NCBI RefSeq assembly: GCF_040054535.1
Contig: NC_090777.1
Location: 7,473,501-7,537,500, forward strand
Source: Antennarius striatus
Taxonomy: Eukaryota > Chordata > Actinopteri > Lophiiformes > Antennariidae
Reading direction: 5' to 3'
DNA length: 64,000 bases
The notes under the pieces are model-generated. The model was not told where the DNA came from, searched no databases, and saw only the letters and a program-made list of their open reading frames with translations. Position numbers and translations under genes: made by a program. Below are positions 1 through 11,300 of the stretch, piece after piece. How positions within the stretch are numbered: the first letter of the stretch is position 1; each line of letters begins with the position of its first letter.

Positions 1-315
1 AACACTGTTGGATCACAGGCACAGAGCAATTGCCTCACCAACAGCTTGCTTTCTGATGACTTTTGATTGGGCATTGCTATTAGATTTTCACTGCATTTGG
101 GAGTTGAGTTGCAAATTTTTTGTTAGTTCCATTTGGTATTATTGTAAAAAAAAACTGGCTGGAAAAAAAGACTCTATTATAACATCATTACAAGGTTAAA
201 ACATATCAAGTCAAACATATTCAGTGAGTTATTTTTATAGAAAGAAAATCATCCAACAACACATTTAAGAAAAACCATTTACGAGTGACCTAAATAACAA
301 CATAGTTTTTGTTTA

Positions 316-1216
316 CAGTGGTACCTCTACTTCCGAAATTAATTGGTTCCGGAGGAAATTACGCAAGTAGAAAATTACGCAAGTAGAGACGCGTTTTCCA
401 TGCAAATGCCCTAATCTGTTCCAAGCCCCCAAAAATTCTGACATGTTTTATAAAGCATACAAATGCATCAAAACATGTAACATACATGTTACGATTAGAT
501 TATTACACAAAAAAATGAGAGTTGTGCATAACGTAAATGAGAGTTGTGCATAACGTAAAAAACAAGGAAAGAAAAATAATGACGGTCATTTACCTTTTTA
601 ACAGCTATCCCCATTGTTTTTCGCCCTCTTTGGTTCATGCGCTCCTATCTCACAATGCCGAACAACAGAGTGAATTCCAGTCCTCCTTTTGAACTTCTCC
701 AACGACCCACGTGATTGTAGACTTTTGGCCATATTCTTTGGCGAGATCACCAGACGCATTCCCTTTCTCATGCTTTTCTATTATCTCTTGCTTTGTATGG
801 ACAAAAAAACTTTTCTTTGTCTTTTCTTTTCCTCTTTTCTCCATCACTTTCTTGGGGTCCATAGCGAATACGTACTCAAAAAGTTTTATCTGTGCAAAAC
901 TATCAGACTACCTCAGGGGTCGAGTGCCGAATGCCAAGAAACTCCATAAGTACCGTTCTAGCTCCACACAGAGGTGGAGTGACATCTCTCTTAGCCAACG
1001 GGATGCCAGGAAGATACGTAATAGCCAATGGCAGAGCAGCTATGAGAATGTTGCGTTCAGGAACCTGTAGGAGATTCAAGTATCAGCCGATACTGTGTTT
1101 TTACATTACGCAAGTCGAAATTTCTTTCGTAAGTAGAGGTAATATAGTCCTGCTGAGAAATTTCGTTAAGTAGAAAATTTCGTAAGTGGAGACAGTCGTA
1201 AGTAGAGTTATCACTG
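316..1216 (-). mobile_element. Pogo/Tigger-like DNA element, deleted copy
   Basis: Terminal inverted repeats CAGTGGTACCTCTACTT and its degenerate complement end at TA on both sides (314-315, 1217-1218). On the minus strand at 650-862 a start MDPKKVMEKRGKEK plus an IIEKHEKG...LAKEYG segment matches the N-terminal helix-turn-helix of pogo transposases. The DDE part is missing. A sister copy lies at 26761-27548. Confidence 0.75.
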
Positions 1217-1488
1217 TATTTATTTACAGTATTTTCCACACACTATAAGGCGCACTGGACTATAAAACCTTACATATTTCATATGTAAGGTGCGCTTGAT
1301 TATAAGGCGTATCTGATTATAAGGCACACTTTCAATGAATGGCATATTCGAAAATATTTTCATATACAGTGCCTTGCAAAGTATTGGCCCCCCAAGAACT
1401 TTTTGACATTTTGCCACGTTTCAGGCTTCAAACTTAAAAATAACAAACTGAAAATATTTTTCAAGAATCAACAACATGTGAGACACAG

Positions 1489-2500
1489 CGCCCGTTTCAC
1501 AAAGCAGGTTCAGTGGAAACCCTGGGTAAGTTAACCCTGAAATCAGGGAAAACCAGGACTTTCGGTTTCACAAAGGGAGGTAACTTAACCCAGAGTCAGA
1601 GCAGTAACCCTGATCGGTTTCATGACGCGAGGTAAACTGAACCTCTGGGTTTGTTACCACAGTAACAGACTCTCTGAAGCTAACCTGGTCGGGAGCAGGT
1701 TTTATTCTAGACACCCAGGGTTTCTTTTGACTCTGCCCCCTTTCACCATCCCTCGCACGGATTCATTTCCTGGTTCTGTCGGACGGACAGTTTGACCAAA
1801 TTAAGGTTTTATAAATAACTCCGTATTTGAGGTATTTTAGAGGTAAACATTGCACATCCGTTTGACGTGGAGCCCCTTGATGAGTTTCACACATTAATTC
1901 ACAGAGATTTAAATTTTTTTGTATCACGTTAGGATGTCTCGTCAAATCAACAGTTTGCTTTATGATCGGTACTGGTTCACGTCCTGATCGAACACACACA
2001 CACACGACCTGATCCATCCTCACATCTGCAGCAGCGCTGTGTGTAGTGCTTCGGTCAGTTTTTTATTTTTTATTTGCAAACGGTAGTTTTTCTATACAAT
2101 GTGGGAGATGCTCAGCGCCTCGCCTTGAAACTTTTACCAGTTTTTCTATTTCCCCAGAGAGAAACCCGTCAGAATCATCAAGGAGGAGTTCCACAGGATT
2201 GCAGGTGAATGATGTAGAAATCTGATATACACTTTATTAATCCTGGAGGAAATTGCACATAATGAATTTGAAATGATATTCTCTTAATGACATTGTGCTA
2301 CAACCTCAGAATTGGATTATTAACTTTAATTTCTTTTAGGATTTCCCAATGTAATTGGCTGCACAGATGGTACACACATTCCCATCAAGGTACTTGTAGA
2401 CTGAACACTGTTTCAACATGTTAAAGACTGCATCATAGACAAACAAACATCTTTCCAGATCATGTGTGATGTTGCAGACTACATTTCTGATGTGGAGGTC
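1489..2500 (+). mobile_element. PIF/Harbinger-like fragment with HARBI1-type transposase piece
   Basis: Starts where Tc1 sequence breaks, with a palindromic end (GTTTCACAAAGCAGGTT... and repeated AACCC/GGGTT units). At 2150-2204 and 2339-2392 two exon-like blocks read KEEFHRIAG and GFPNVIGCTDGTHIPIK, the signature of Harbinger transposases, separated by an intron-like gap with GT/AG edges. The right end was not found. Confidence 0.6.
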
Positions 2501-2680
2501 TGGGTCTGTTCCTGACTCTTGTTTAATCCAGTCTAATGAATCTACTATACTTTACAGGAGAGACCGTACGACACCTCAGGATAATTCCTGCTATCCAGGA
2601 CGGCAGAGCAGTGAGAGACACCATCTGCCTGAATCATTTGAGTCACCATCACCATCATCACAGTGGGCAATAAAAACATT

Positions 2681-2897
2681 GGGGCGGCAGTGGCTCAGCG
2701 GTAGAGCAGATGTCGAAGACGGATCGCCTGGCCATTGGTGGATCGATTCCTGCTCCCGCCATGACATCCCTTGGAGTGTGAGCCACTGCCGAAGCGCCCT
2801 TGAGCAAGGCGCCGTCCCCACCACAAGCTGCTCATTTGGGGCGCAACCTCCGTGCGCGACCCGTCACTCTTCCTCCCCTGGACTAACTGCATGATTA
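2681..2897 (+). mobile_element. tRNA-headed SINE, family 1, 3'-truncated
   Basis: GGCGGCAGTGGCTCAGCGGT is an A box with GTAGAGC following, and GGATCGATTCC is a B box: a tRNA-derived RNA polymerase III head. It continues into the shared body (CATGACATCCCTTGGAGTGT) and stops after GACTAACTGCATGATTAC without the usual tail. Confidence 0.8.
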
Positions 2898-3221
2898 CTA
2901 CTTCACTGTGATAATCTGCAGCCGGGACCGTTCTACTACTGTCCATCCATGCTCTGTTAAAGGATGAGAATGTGTTAATACTTCAGTGGAGGATAAACGT
3001 CACTCTGTATTCCACCAGAATGTGAAGCATTGGGAAGAGAGCAATCAGTAACATAAAATATTAGACGATCTTTGTTTTCAATTTGTTAATTTTTTTTCTT
3101 TTTATCACTGAGTAACTCCTGTGTGTATCATGTGACTAAAACAGACAGAAAATAAAACTTGGAATACCTTAAAGCAGTTATTTGCAGTACAATGCCATAG
3201 CCACTGATGTAAGAACTAAAG

Positions 3222-3345
3222 CAGTTTTGGCTATTACTGTTCCTACCCTCATCTATGGTCATGAGCGATGGGTCATGACCGAAAGAACGAGATTGCGGAT
3301 ACAAGCGGCTGAAATGGGCTTTCTCAGGCGGATAGCTGGTGTCTC
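3222..3345 (+). mobile_element. Non-LTR retrotransposon 3' coding fragment
   Basis: Reads VPTLIYGHERWVMTERTRLR and IQAAEMGFLRRIAGVS, the conserved stretch after the reverse transcriptase in several fish LINEs (LxYGxExW). About 120 bp survive inside the Tc1 copy. The flanking 3360-3560 is an unclassified repeat-like stretch without a gene. Confidence 0.55.
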
Positions 3346-3961
3346 ATATAGCGCTTAAGCATGGCAACAGACATTTCAAAGCGTTTTAACAGATAGAGAA
3401 ACCCAACTGAACCCTCCAGAGCAAGGGGAAAAACTCCCTCGATGAGGAAGAAACTCCGGGCAGGACCCAGACTCTTTTGGGCAGCCATCCGCCTTGACCG
3501 GTTGGGTGGAAAAGAAATAAAAGGAAGATAAGAACAGGGTAAGAGAAATAGATAGAGAGAGTGGCACCTATGTGTCATTTGGTCTCAGTTTAAATGCACC
3601 TACTCAGTGATGGTCTCAGACGTCTGTAAAAGGAACACTGGAGAACAAACAGCATAATGAAAACCAAAAAACACACCAGGCAGGTCTGGGATAAAGTTGT
3701 GGAAAAGTTCAAAGCAGGAATGGGATGCAAGAAGATCTCACAATATTTAAACGTCTACCAGAGCACTGTGTGAGCAATAATATTGAAATAGAGAGAGCAT
3801 AAAACCACTGCAAACCTACCAAGACTTGGCCGTCCCTCTAAACTTTCAGCCCAAACAAGGAGGAAACAAAGCATAGAAACAACCAAAGAGGCCCATGATC
3901 AGGCTGGATGACCTGCAGACATACACAGCTGAGGTCGGACAATCGGTCCATAAGACAAGTA

Positions 3962-5379
3962 CCGTATTGGTCCGAATATAAGATGGTGTTTTTTGCATTG
4001 AAATAAGACTAAAAAAGTGGGGGTCATCTTAAATTCGGGGTCTAGACATTATACCCATTCACAACGTAGATGGCGCCAGGTATCTTAAAAGTGAATGCTG
4101 AACTCTCCAGGCGAAAGCGAACCCCTGTCACGAAGAAGAAAAATAAAAAATACCGGTAAGAAAGAAAAGAGAATAAAATAAGAGACAACAGAAAATGGAG
4201 AAACTTGGCGACAATCTGGAAAAAAAAGTGGGTCGAACATTGGCCAGGTTACCCAGCAGCTGAGAAGAAGTTATGATGCAAACTTCAAGATAATGGTGAT
4301 AAATGAGGCAGAGTCTTCAAAGAATTGCAAAGCGGCTGTGAAATATGGTGTCACAGAGTGTAGTGTACGGGGATGGAGAGCTCACAGTCACAGAAAAGCT
4401 TTCCGTGGTCCTCAGAGCGGCCGCTTCCAAGAGCTCGAGATGTGAGACAGTTTTTGCATGATTTGAATGAGGCAAAATAATACTTTTTCACTCGAATATA
4501 TTGTTATAATTATTTGTTTCAGATTATTTAATTATTTTCTGTATAAAAATTAAATTTGGTGTTTGAAAAGTCTTTTTTCAAACTTGAATCTTGAAAAAGA
4601 ATGGGTCGTCTTATAATCAGGATCGTCTTATATTCGGGCCTGTGGTGGAAAGTTTTTAATACAATAAAATTATACAATAAAATAATATAATAATATAATA
4701 AAATACTATCATTTCTTGACCCAAAAATCTAGAGTGTGTGTGTCAAATCTTTCAGCACTTGGGAGAAATGGCCCGAGGAAGTCTCGAGGTCATGAAAGAT
4801 TCTGCAAGAATCTAATCTGTTTTTAGAAGTGTTGGCGAAATGTCAGTATCTTTTAATAATTTTGTCTGCACTAAATGTCCGTGTGACTGATTAGGTTATG
4901 TCATCAGCCATGTGAAACTGTCGACTAGATGTCTCTGCTAACTTTTTGAGTTCATGATGTACCTACTGAAACTGGGGGAAAGATTAGTGGAGAGCAGAGG
5001 GAATGAAGTTAAACAACTGATTCGCACCTTCCCAAAGTTACGCCTTTAGAGTATAAAAAGAGATGTGATCCATGTTTTAGTTTGTACTTGAAGTTTTTTC
5101 CTGTACCCAGAGTACTCTGCAACAACACACCGGAGGACTTTTTCATCGTCTCCAGAGCTCTCATCATGCTTAGATAAGTATTTGTTGAACTTGTCTGTTT
5201 GTTGAACCTGTGTCTGTCAATATCATCAATGATGTTACTGGACTCATACTCAACCTATTGTTGATATTATTGTACTGCTACTCAACCTATACATGATTTG
5301 AATTGACAAATAAATATCTTGTATTTTACACTGTCTCCTGTCCTTAAGAAAAACAAAACCACACCACAGGCCAATACGG
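3962..5379 (+). mobile_element. Pogo-like element interrupted by a solo LTR
   Basis: The left end CCGTATTGGTCCGAATATAA and right end GGCCAATACGG (5369-5379) are inverted repeats with internal GTCGTCTTATA copies. At 4240-4435 the plus strand reads RRSYDANFKIMVINEAE and AAVKYGVTECSVRGWR, a CENP-B/pogo-type helix-turn-helix. The right end is separated from the body by the LTR at 4641-5368. A truncated relative is at 14390-14516. Confidence 0.65.
4641..5368 (+). mobile_element. Solo LTR, 728 bp, with 4-bp target duplication
   Basis: Begins TGTGGTGG and ends CACACCACA, with GGCC on both sides (4637-4640, 5369-5372). Removing it restores the right end of the surrounding pogo-like element. It carries a TATA box (TATAAAAA, 5053-5060) and AATAAA (5309-5314) in the order expected for an LTR promoter and poly(A) site. 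No internal genes remain, so it is a recombination product. Confidence 0.7.
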
Positions 5380-6361
5380 CCTTTATGGAAGAGTGGCAAG
5401 AAGAAAGCCATTTCTGAAAGAAAAACATGAAAAGGCCCATTTTGAGTTTGAAAGAAGCCACATGGGAGACCCAGATGACATGAGGAACAAGGTGCTCTGG
5501 ACAGATGAGACCAAAATTTGGGCTGAATGCGAAACATTATGTTTGGCGTAAAAGTAGCACTGCACGTCACCCTGAAAACACCACTGTCAAACATGGTGAG
5601 GGCAGCATCATGCTCTGGGGTCGCTTTGCTTCAAGCAGGGACTGGGAAGATCGTCAGAGTTGATGGGAAGATGGATGGAGCCAAATACAGGGTGATTCTG
5701 ACAGAAAATCTGTTGGGAGTCTGCAAGACGTGAGGATGGGGTGGAAGTTCACCTTCCAACAGGGCAACAATCGTAAACATTAAGCCAGCTCTACAATGGA
5801 ATGGTTTATAATTAACCATATAAAGGTGTTAGAATGGCCAAACCAAAGTCAAGATCTCAATCCAACAGAGCATCTATGGAAAGATCTGAAAATTGCTGTA
5901 CACAAAAAATGTCCATCAAACATTAAGGAACTTGAGCTTATTTGTAAGGAGGAATGGGCAAAAATTTCGGTTTCAAGATGTCCAAAACTTATAGAGACAT
6001 ACCCAAAGACATGTGGCTATGATCGCAGCAAAAGGTGGTTATATAAAGTGTTAACTCAAAGAGGGCCAATACTTTCGCACATCCTACTTTTCAGTTTTTT
6101 ATTTGTAAAAACAATATACAATGTTGCATAAATTTGGTTCCACTTCACGATTGTGTCTCACATGTTGATGATTCTTGAAAATTATTTACATTTTGTTACC
6201 TTTAAGTTTGAAGCCTGAAATGTGGCAAAATGTCAAAAAGTTCTTGGGGGACCAATAGCTTCGCAAGGCACTGTGTAAGGCACACTGGATTATAAGGCGC
6301 ACTGTTGGTTTTTGAGAAAATAAAAGGCTTTTAGGTGCGCCTTATAATGCGGAAAATACTG

Positions 6362-7429
6362 TAGTTTATTTTTTTCTTTCTGGACATGTTATTACAGCAC
6401 ACTTCACCTTCATCACATTTGCAACACCAACAACAGCGTCCGAAAAAGAAAAAAAGGGTTGATTGGTAAAAGTCATTTGGCTTGTAAAATTCCCATACCT
6501 AAAATTAACATCTCTGTCATTACAACACGTTATCAACCTAAGTGTGACAACAGCTCCATCTCAGATTTGCAGGATATGTGATGTGATATGACACAGTTTT
6601 CTGTGTGTATGACAAAAGTAGTTTCCCACACAAACTGAGTGTCCTTGTTTTTGCAGTAAACCCTTCCTCTCCCATGTCAAAGTAGTCACAACATCATGTA
6701 TTGACTACAATTCTAACTATCGTCCACCGCCTCAGTTCTTTACAGTGATATTTTTCACAGGCATAACACATGTAATTAATAAGCCATAATAGTCCGAGAT
6801 GTTAAACATCATTTAAGCCAGAACTATAACCTGACAAAGTCAAGTTTTTAAATGCTTTTTAAAGGCAGAGCTCCTAGACTCTTAACTTTGTTGTCCAATT
6901 TTTTACATAGTTTGACACCAGTAAAAGATTATGAAAATGTAGTGTAGTTCTTACTTTCCTCTGTAAAAATGCTGTGTTTTCCTCACAATTGATGGCTGGA
7001 TTCATTATTCTGAATTTTGTGCTAGTACACTTTGTGGTAAACAATTACAGGATGCTTTATTCATGAGTTCAACAGTTCTATAGCTTATAATGTCATGTAT
7101 TTTTAGTAGTTAAGATTTAATGAATAATTGATTTGTATGAGCTCTATAATGAGCATTGTGAATAATTCTCATGGGTGTATTCTGGGTCACAAAAAGAGGT
7201 TGAAAACCACTTATATGCGTTTCCCCATACCTCAAAGGAGTGTTTCATAAAGGGCAGGACTAATGCATAGCAAATTATATCAAGCACCTTCTGATTAGTT
7301 TTTGAGTTTTCCACAGTATGAACACACTTCTGCCTAATTTGTTTTGAAATTTCGTATATGTGGTTTCCAATTTAGCATCTCATCCATGATCACCCCGAGC
7401 ATTTTGAATTCAGCAACCCATTCAATATT
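6362..7429. other. AT-rich region with no recognised gene
   Basis: Lies between the nested transposon block and a LINE remnant, in the part of the window where the missing 3' exons of tmem106c would be expected. I looked on the minus strand for the TMEM106 lumenal exons and did not find them. Degraded LINE sequence may extend into it. Confidence 0.4.
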
Positions 7430-7920
7430 TACTTTGTTCACCATGATATTAATGTTGTGTTTGCAGCTTTTTTTCTCAAACAACATACAGTATTTAGTTT
7501 GTTAGATTCTGCAAAAATATGTTGATATCAATCCATTTCTGCAGCTTGGCCAATTCATTACTAACTGGGCTAATTTATGTATATAATCTCCTTTGTTAAA
7601 ATTTCTTGCATCCCCATTCTTAGACAGAGGTAAAAGTTTGGCAATTTTCATTCTGGTAGGAAACACCCCGGTTTGAAATGACAGATTACGTCAGTGGTGA
7701 GTCAGTGGTACGTCAGTGGTGCGTCAGTGGTGCTAGTGTTCCGTCCAGTATGTCCTTGATTCGTTTCTTATCAAATCCATTCACATCAGTACAAGTTTTT
7801 GCTACACATTGGCTGACCAGGGGTGTTATCTCTGTGTTCTTCACTGGCACCACAAACATTGAGCTAGGGTTTCTCCCTCCATCGTTATCAAAATTATCCC
7901 AGTGCAAGGGAGAGACAGGA
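7430..7920 (-). mobile_element. Antisense LINE reverse-transcriptase remnant
   Basis: The minus strand reads LSFQTGVFPTRMKIAKLLPL, then SKNGDARNFNKGD, near 7590-7690. This is the conserved start of a non-LTR reverse transcriptase domain (..G.FP..WK.AKV.PI.K.GD). It is frameshifted and incomplete. The clade cannot be fixed. Confidence 0.6.
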
Positions 7921-8324
7921 ATGCTTTAGGCCATCTCAGGCCTGACACACACAAAGAATTCAGTGTTTAGCAACCTCATCCATGTTCTCTATTTTTGTAT
8001 CTTTAATATTTAAGTATTCTGGATTGGCCTTATTTTGTTTTATGACATTGCTAACCATGTCTCACATTTAACATGTTGGTGGAGTACCCTCCTGCGATGC
8101 TAAGGAAAGAAAATCTTCATCTGGTGGCTGAATTCAGTTTATTTGGGCTAAGAAAAAAATGTTCCTCAAAAGATGAACTAACTCTGCTAAATATTAAGAA
8201 TTAATCAATTTCTTACACTGAACTGAACAGGCATTACATCAACTGTACGATCACTTTGGATGGTGCAGCTGAACTGTATCAAACCTTACAAACTCCTGTG
8301 CTGACTTTTAGCAAAGCTGTGAAC

Positions 8325-8372
8325 AATTTCCTCCGGGATTAATAAAGTATCCATCTATCCATCTATTCTACG
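8325..8372 (+). repeat. L2/CR1-type LINE 3' tail with (CTAT)n
   Basis: AATTTCCTCCGGGATTAATAAAG followed by TATCCATCTATCCATCTAT resembles the 3' tail of the LINE at 38370-38404. It lies 17 bases from the donor side of tmem106c exon 3. Confidence 0.55.
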
Positions 8373-8388
8373 ATGAGAGAAAACCTAC

Positions 8389-11300
8389 CGTCATGTTCAT
8401 TAGGACCTTGGTGTTGGCGTGATCAAAGTGCACAGTCACCGAGTGTATTCCATCATCCTCCACGACTACTGAGCGAGGGAAGAGGAAGAAGACCACCAGC
8501 GCAGAGGTGAGGAGGCAGAGCACCACCGACAGGACCACATAGAGCTTCCTGCAGCACAGTAACACAGTTTGGCATCTCACCAAACAAACTGACCAAAGCA
8601 TCAATGACATAGGCAAAACTCCATTTCGATATGTATGCAGCTGATTTCATGACAACCCAATATCTAATTTGTTGATACTGATAACAAACACTTTTCCCCA
8701 ATTAACTGATAACACTATTTAACTATTTTTAAAGACAAGAAAACAGAAGAAGCATATAAATCTCAATTTTTACAGAAACTGTTTCACATTTTCAACCTAA
8801 GCCTCCACACATTTTAACATAACTCGAAATGTGTTGAACTGTGTTCACTGATCTCCTCAACCTATGCGGTGCGCAGGTCACTAATAAGAAAAAAAGCATG
8901 TCCCCAGTTTGTCCCTAGGGCTCCCTTTTGCCACAATATCCAAAGAGGTGTTGATTTTATAAACTAATTTTATATCAAACTTTACAATCTTGTCATGTTG
9001 ACAACCTTAGCACATATTATAACTGCATTCTCCAAAAGCCATGTATCAGATGAAATACATCGCAGCTTGTCTCAAGACTTAGTATGTTGGAGATGTTTGA
9101 CGATTTGTCCCTTACAAAAAAATTGATTGTATTAGAGCAGGGGTGTCAAACTCATTTTCACCGAGGGCCACTGGCTGTCCTCAAGGGTTAAATGTAACTT
9201 ATAAATGTAAGTCAATCTAATGCAAACTAATGTAAGTATTGCTTAATTTTAAATACATCTGAATTTCTTACTTGGTAGTGCTGTCAGGCGATTAAGAAAA
9301 TTAATCTAATTACAGGATTTGTAATTAATCTAATTAATCGCATTTTAATCTCATACCTGCTAAACGACCCCAAATAAAGACTTTGTATTCTAGGACATTA
9401 AAAAATTGTAGTGCATGACTAATCAATAGAATACACCAAGAAGAGAAGATTTGAAATCCACATTTTTATTGGTCAAGTGTGGTTGATTCAAAAGAAACAA
9501 GGCCAAGCACATCAGCAAACCAATTAGGCCAGGTGCATTTTTTCAAAAATGCAATACAAATACAGTTTAATAAAATAAATAAAATTCAGAAATAAAGTAA
9601 GGCTGAGTCTCAAATAGGCACATAAGCAGACTCTCAATCAAAATGAATAGTAAAGCTGACTCAATACAGCAATTCAAAATGAATAGTATAACATGCCTCT
9701 AAATAAGGCAACTAAATAGCAAGATGCCAACAGGCATTTCCTTTAAAAGGGTAAGCTAACGTTACAGGAACTGACAACAGACAACTCTGTCCTTGTCATG
9801 TTTTGCATTTAAATGATACGTTAGGCTGGAGCTGCTTCGGTGATATGAAAGTTCTCTTTTACAAAAGGTACTGCGATTGTTGATAGTCCCATCTTTGTTT
9901 TTTTTATAAATAAACTTTCCGCCCAAAGGTCCGAGTGGGCTTGCCTCGCTCTCCTGTGTTGCGTCCATCTCCGTTGTCAGTCACCCTGCTTTTGACTACT
10001 GGCGCAGTGACGTGCCACTGCAGCCAACGGGTCACTCAATGGGCCAATTGACTTGCCACTTGTGTTAATTTTTATAGTGCGTAAATTTGCAGCAAAATTA
10101 CAGTATTTTCCGCACTTTAAGGCGCACTGGACTTTAAGGCGCACTGGACTATAAGGCGCATCTTCAATAATCTGTCTGTTTTAAAGTTTATATCATATAT
10201 AAGGCCCACCGGATTATAAGGCGCACACAATAAAAACAAATAAAATTTGATAAACTGCAGCGTCTGTAGTTTTGCAAATCCGTCCACTAGATAAAGCCGT
10301 GCTGCTCAGGCAGTAATAATTGCATTCATGACTTCCTGACTACCTTTGAATGGCCTCTATTGTTATGTCAATAAGCCATCCTGAGCCTCATCAAGGAAAC
10401 CTGATCACTTGATCACTTTGCCATCTTAGAAAGAAGTCAACACGCACATTAAAAAACCTGACATTAAAAACTGGTTAAATTCATTACGAGTGCAGTCAGT
10501 GTGAACAGAGCGGATTATTTCCTGATCTGAAGTTCGAAGCAGATATTTAAGCTCCAAAGTTCGTCTTAGTTTATTAATTAAATATTGTTTCGATCGATCG
10601 GTAGTCCAGTCGGAGGTGAGGTGCGGCTATTTGCTGCTGTGTGTCCTAAACAATTTTTTAACTAGTTTTTAATGTCAGGCTGCTAATTTACTGTCAAATG
10701 TGACGCTGTTTTACTCCTAGAACTGACTTTAACGTCAGTGTCTCACCGCCGTGAATCTCACAGCACGTCGCTGCAGACAGAATACACAAGCCTGAATGCG
10801 CCCCTCCGCCGCCCGCCCAGAGCTATCAACTACATTTGTAAATCAATGCAGCACACCTGTTGGCACGTTTGTCTAACAGTGACTCTGCTCTTGAAATTTC
10901 AGAAAAGGCTGGAAGTTCAGCTTTGAGGGTCTTTAATTCACCTTTATGCCAGTTTCTCCGTGTGTTTCCACAGACTAATAGAATGGACCGTCACAAGATT
11001 CCAGCACAATGACAGTTTTAAGACCAATTAAGTTTAAAGTGGGTTATTTCCGATGCCAAATAGTTAGGAAATACTGAGATCAGTCAGTCACTCAAACTTT
11101 ATCAATAGAATTGTTGAAAGTTCCTTATGCTTTGCTAGGTAATCACCAGTGCACCTACAGTCTGCTCTACCGTCTGAGAGCAGCTCAGTCAGAGCCAGGA
11201 CTTCGGTGACGCCCCTTGCCTACCGTTGTTAGGGGGCGTAGGACCGTGTGGCTTGTGAGGGGGCTCCTCTGGTGGCGGAGTGCGGCATGACAGGCGGCCA

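Larger units (their letters stand above)
1367..6273 (+). mobile_element. Tc1-like transposon, decayed and split by insertions
   Basis: Ends CAGTGCCTTGCAAAGTATTG and its inverse (6246-6273), with TA on the left and TG on the right. The transposase remnant runs 3590-3955 and 5380-6070. It reads as an HTH region (TRQVWDKVVEKFKAGMGCKK in approximate frame), then [13 protein letters not shown] and LEWPNQSQDLNPTEHLWKDL, the Tc1 catalytic region. It has stops and frameshifts and is cut by a Harbinger piece with a SINE and by a pogo-like element with an LTR. Confidence 0.75.
1227..6361. mobile_element. TA-flanked inverted-repeat element, heavily interrupted
   Basis: The left end CAGTATTTTCCACAC...ATAAGGCGCAC and right end GGTGCGCCTTATAATGCG..AAATACTG are inverted repeats flanked by TA (1225-1226, 6362-6363). 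Internal ATAAGGCGCAC repeats follow each end. Nearly all of the interior is a later Tc1 insertion. The same family recurs at 10101-11451. The superfamily is not certain; a TA target suggests the Tc1/mariner/pogo group. Confidence 0.7.

Noticed and set aside
9762..9968. BED zinc-finger frame as a host ZBED gene
   Set aside because: It sits between hAT inverted repeats, lacks further exons, and is the N-terminus of a deleted transposase.
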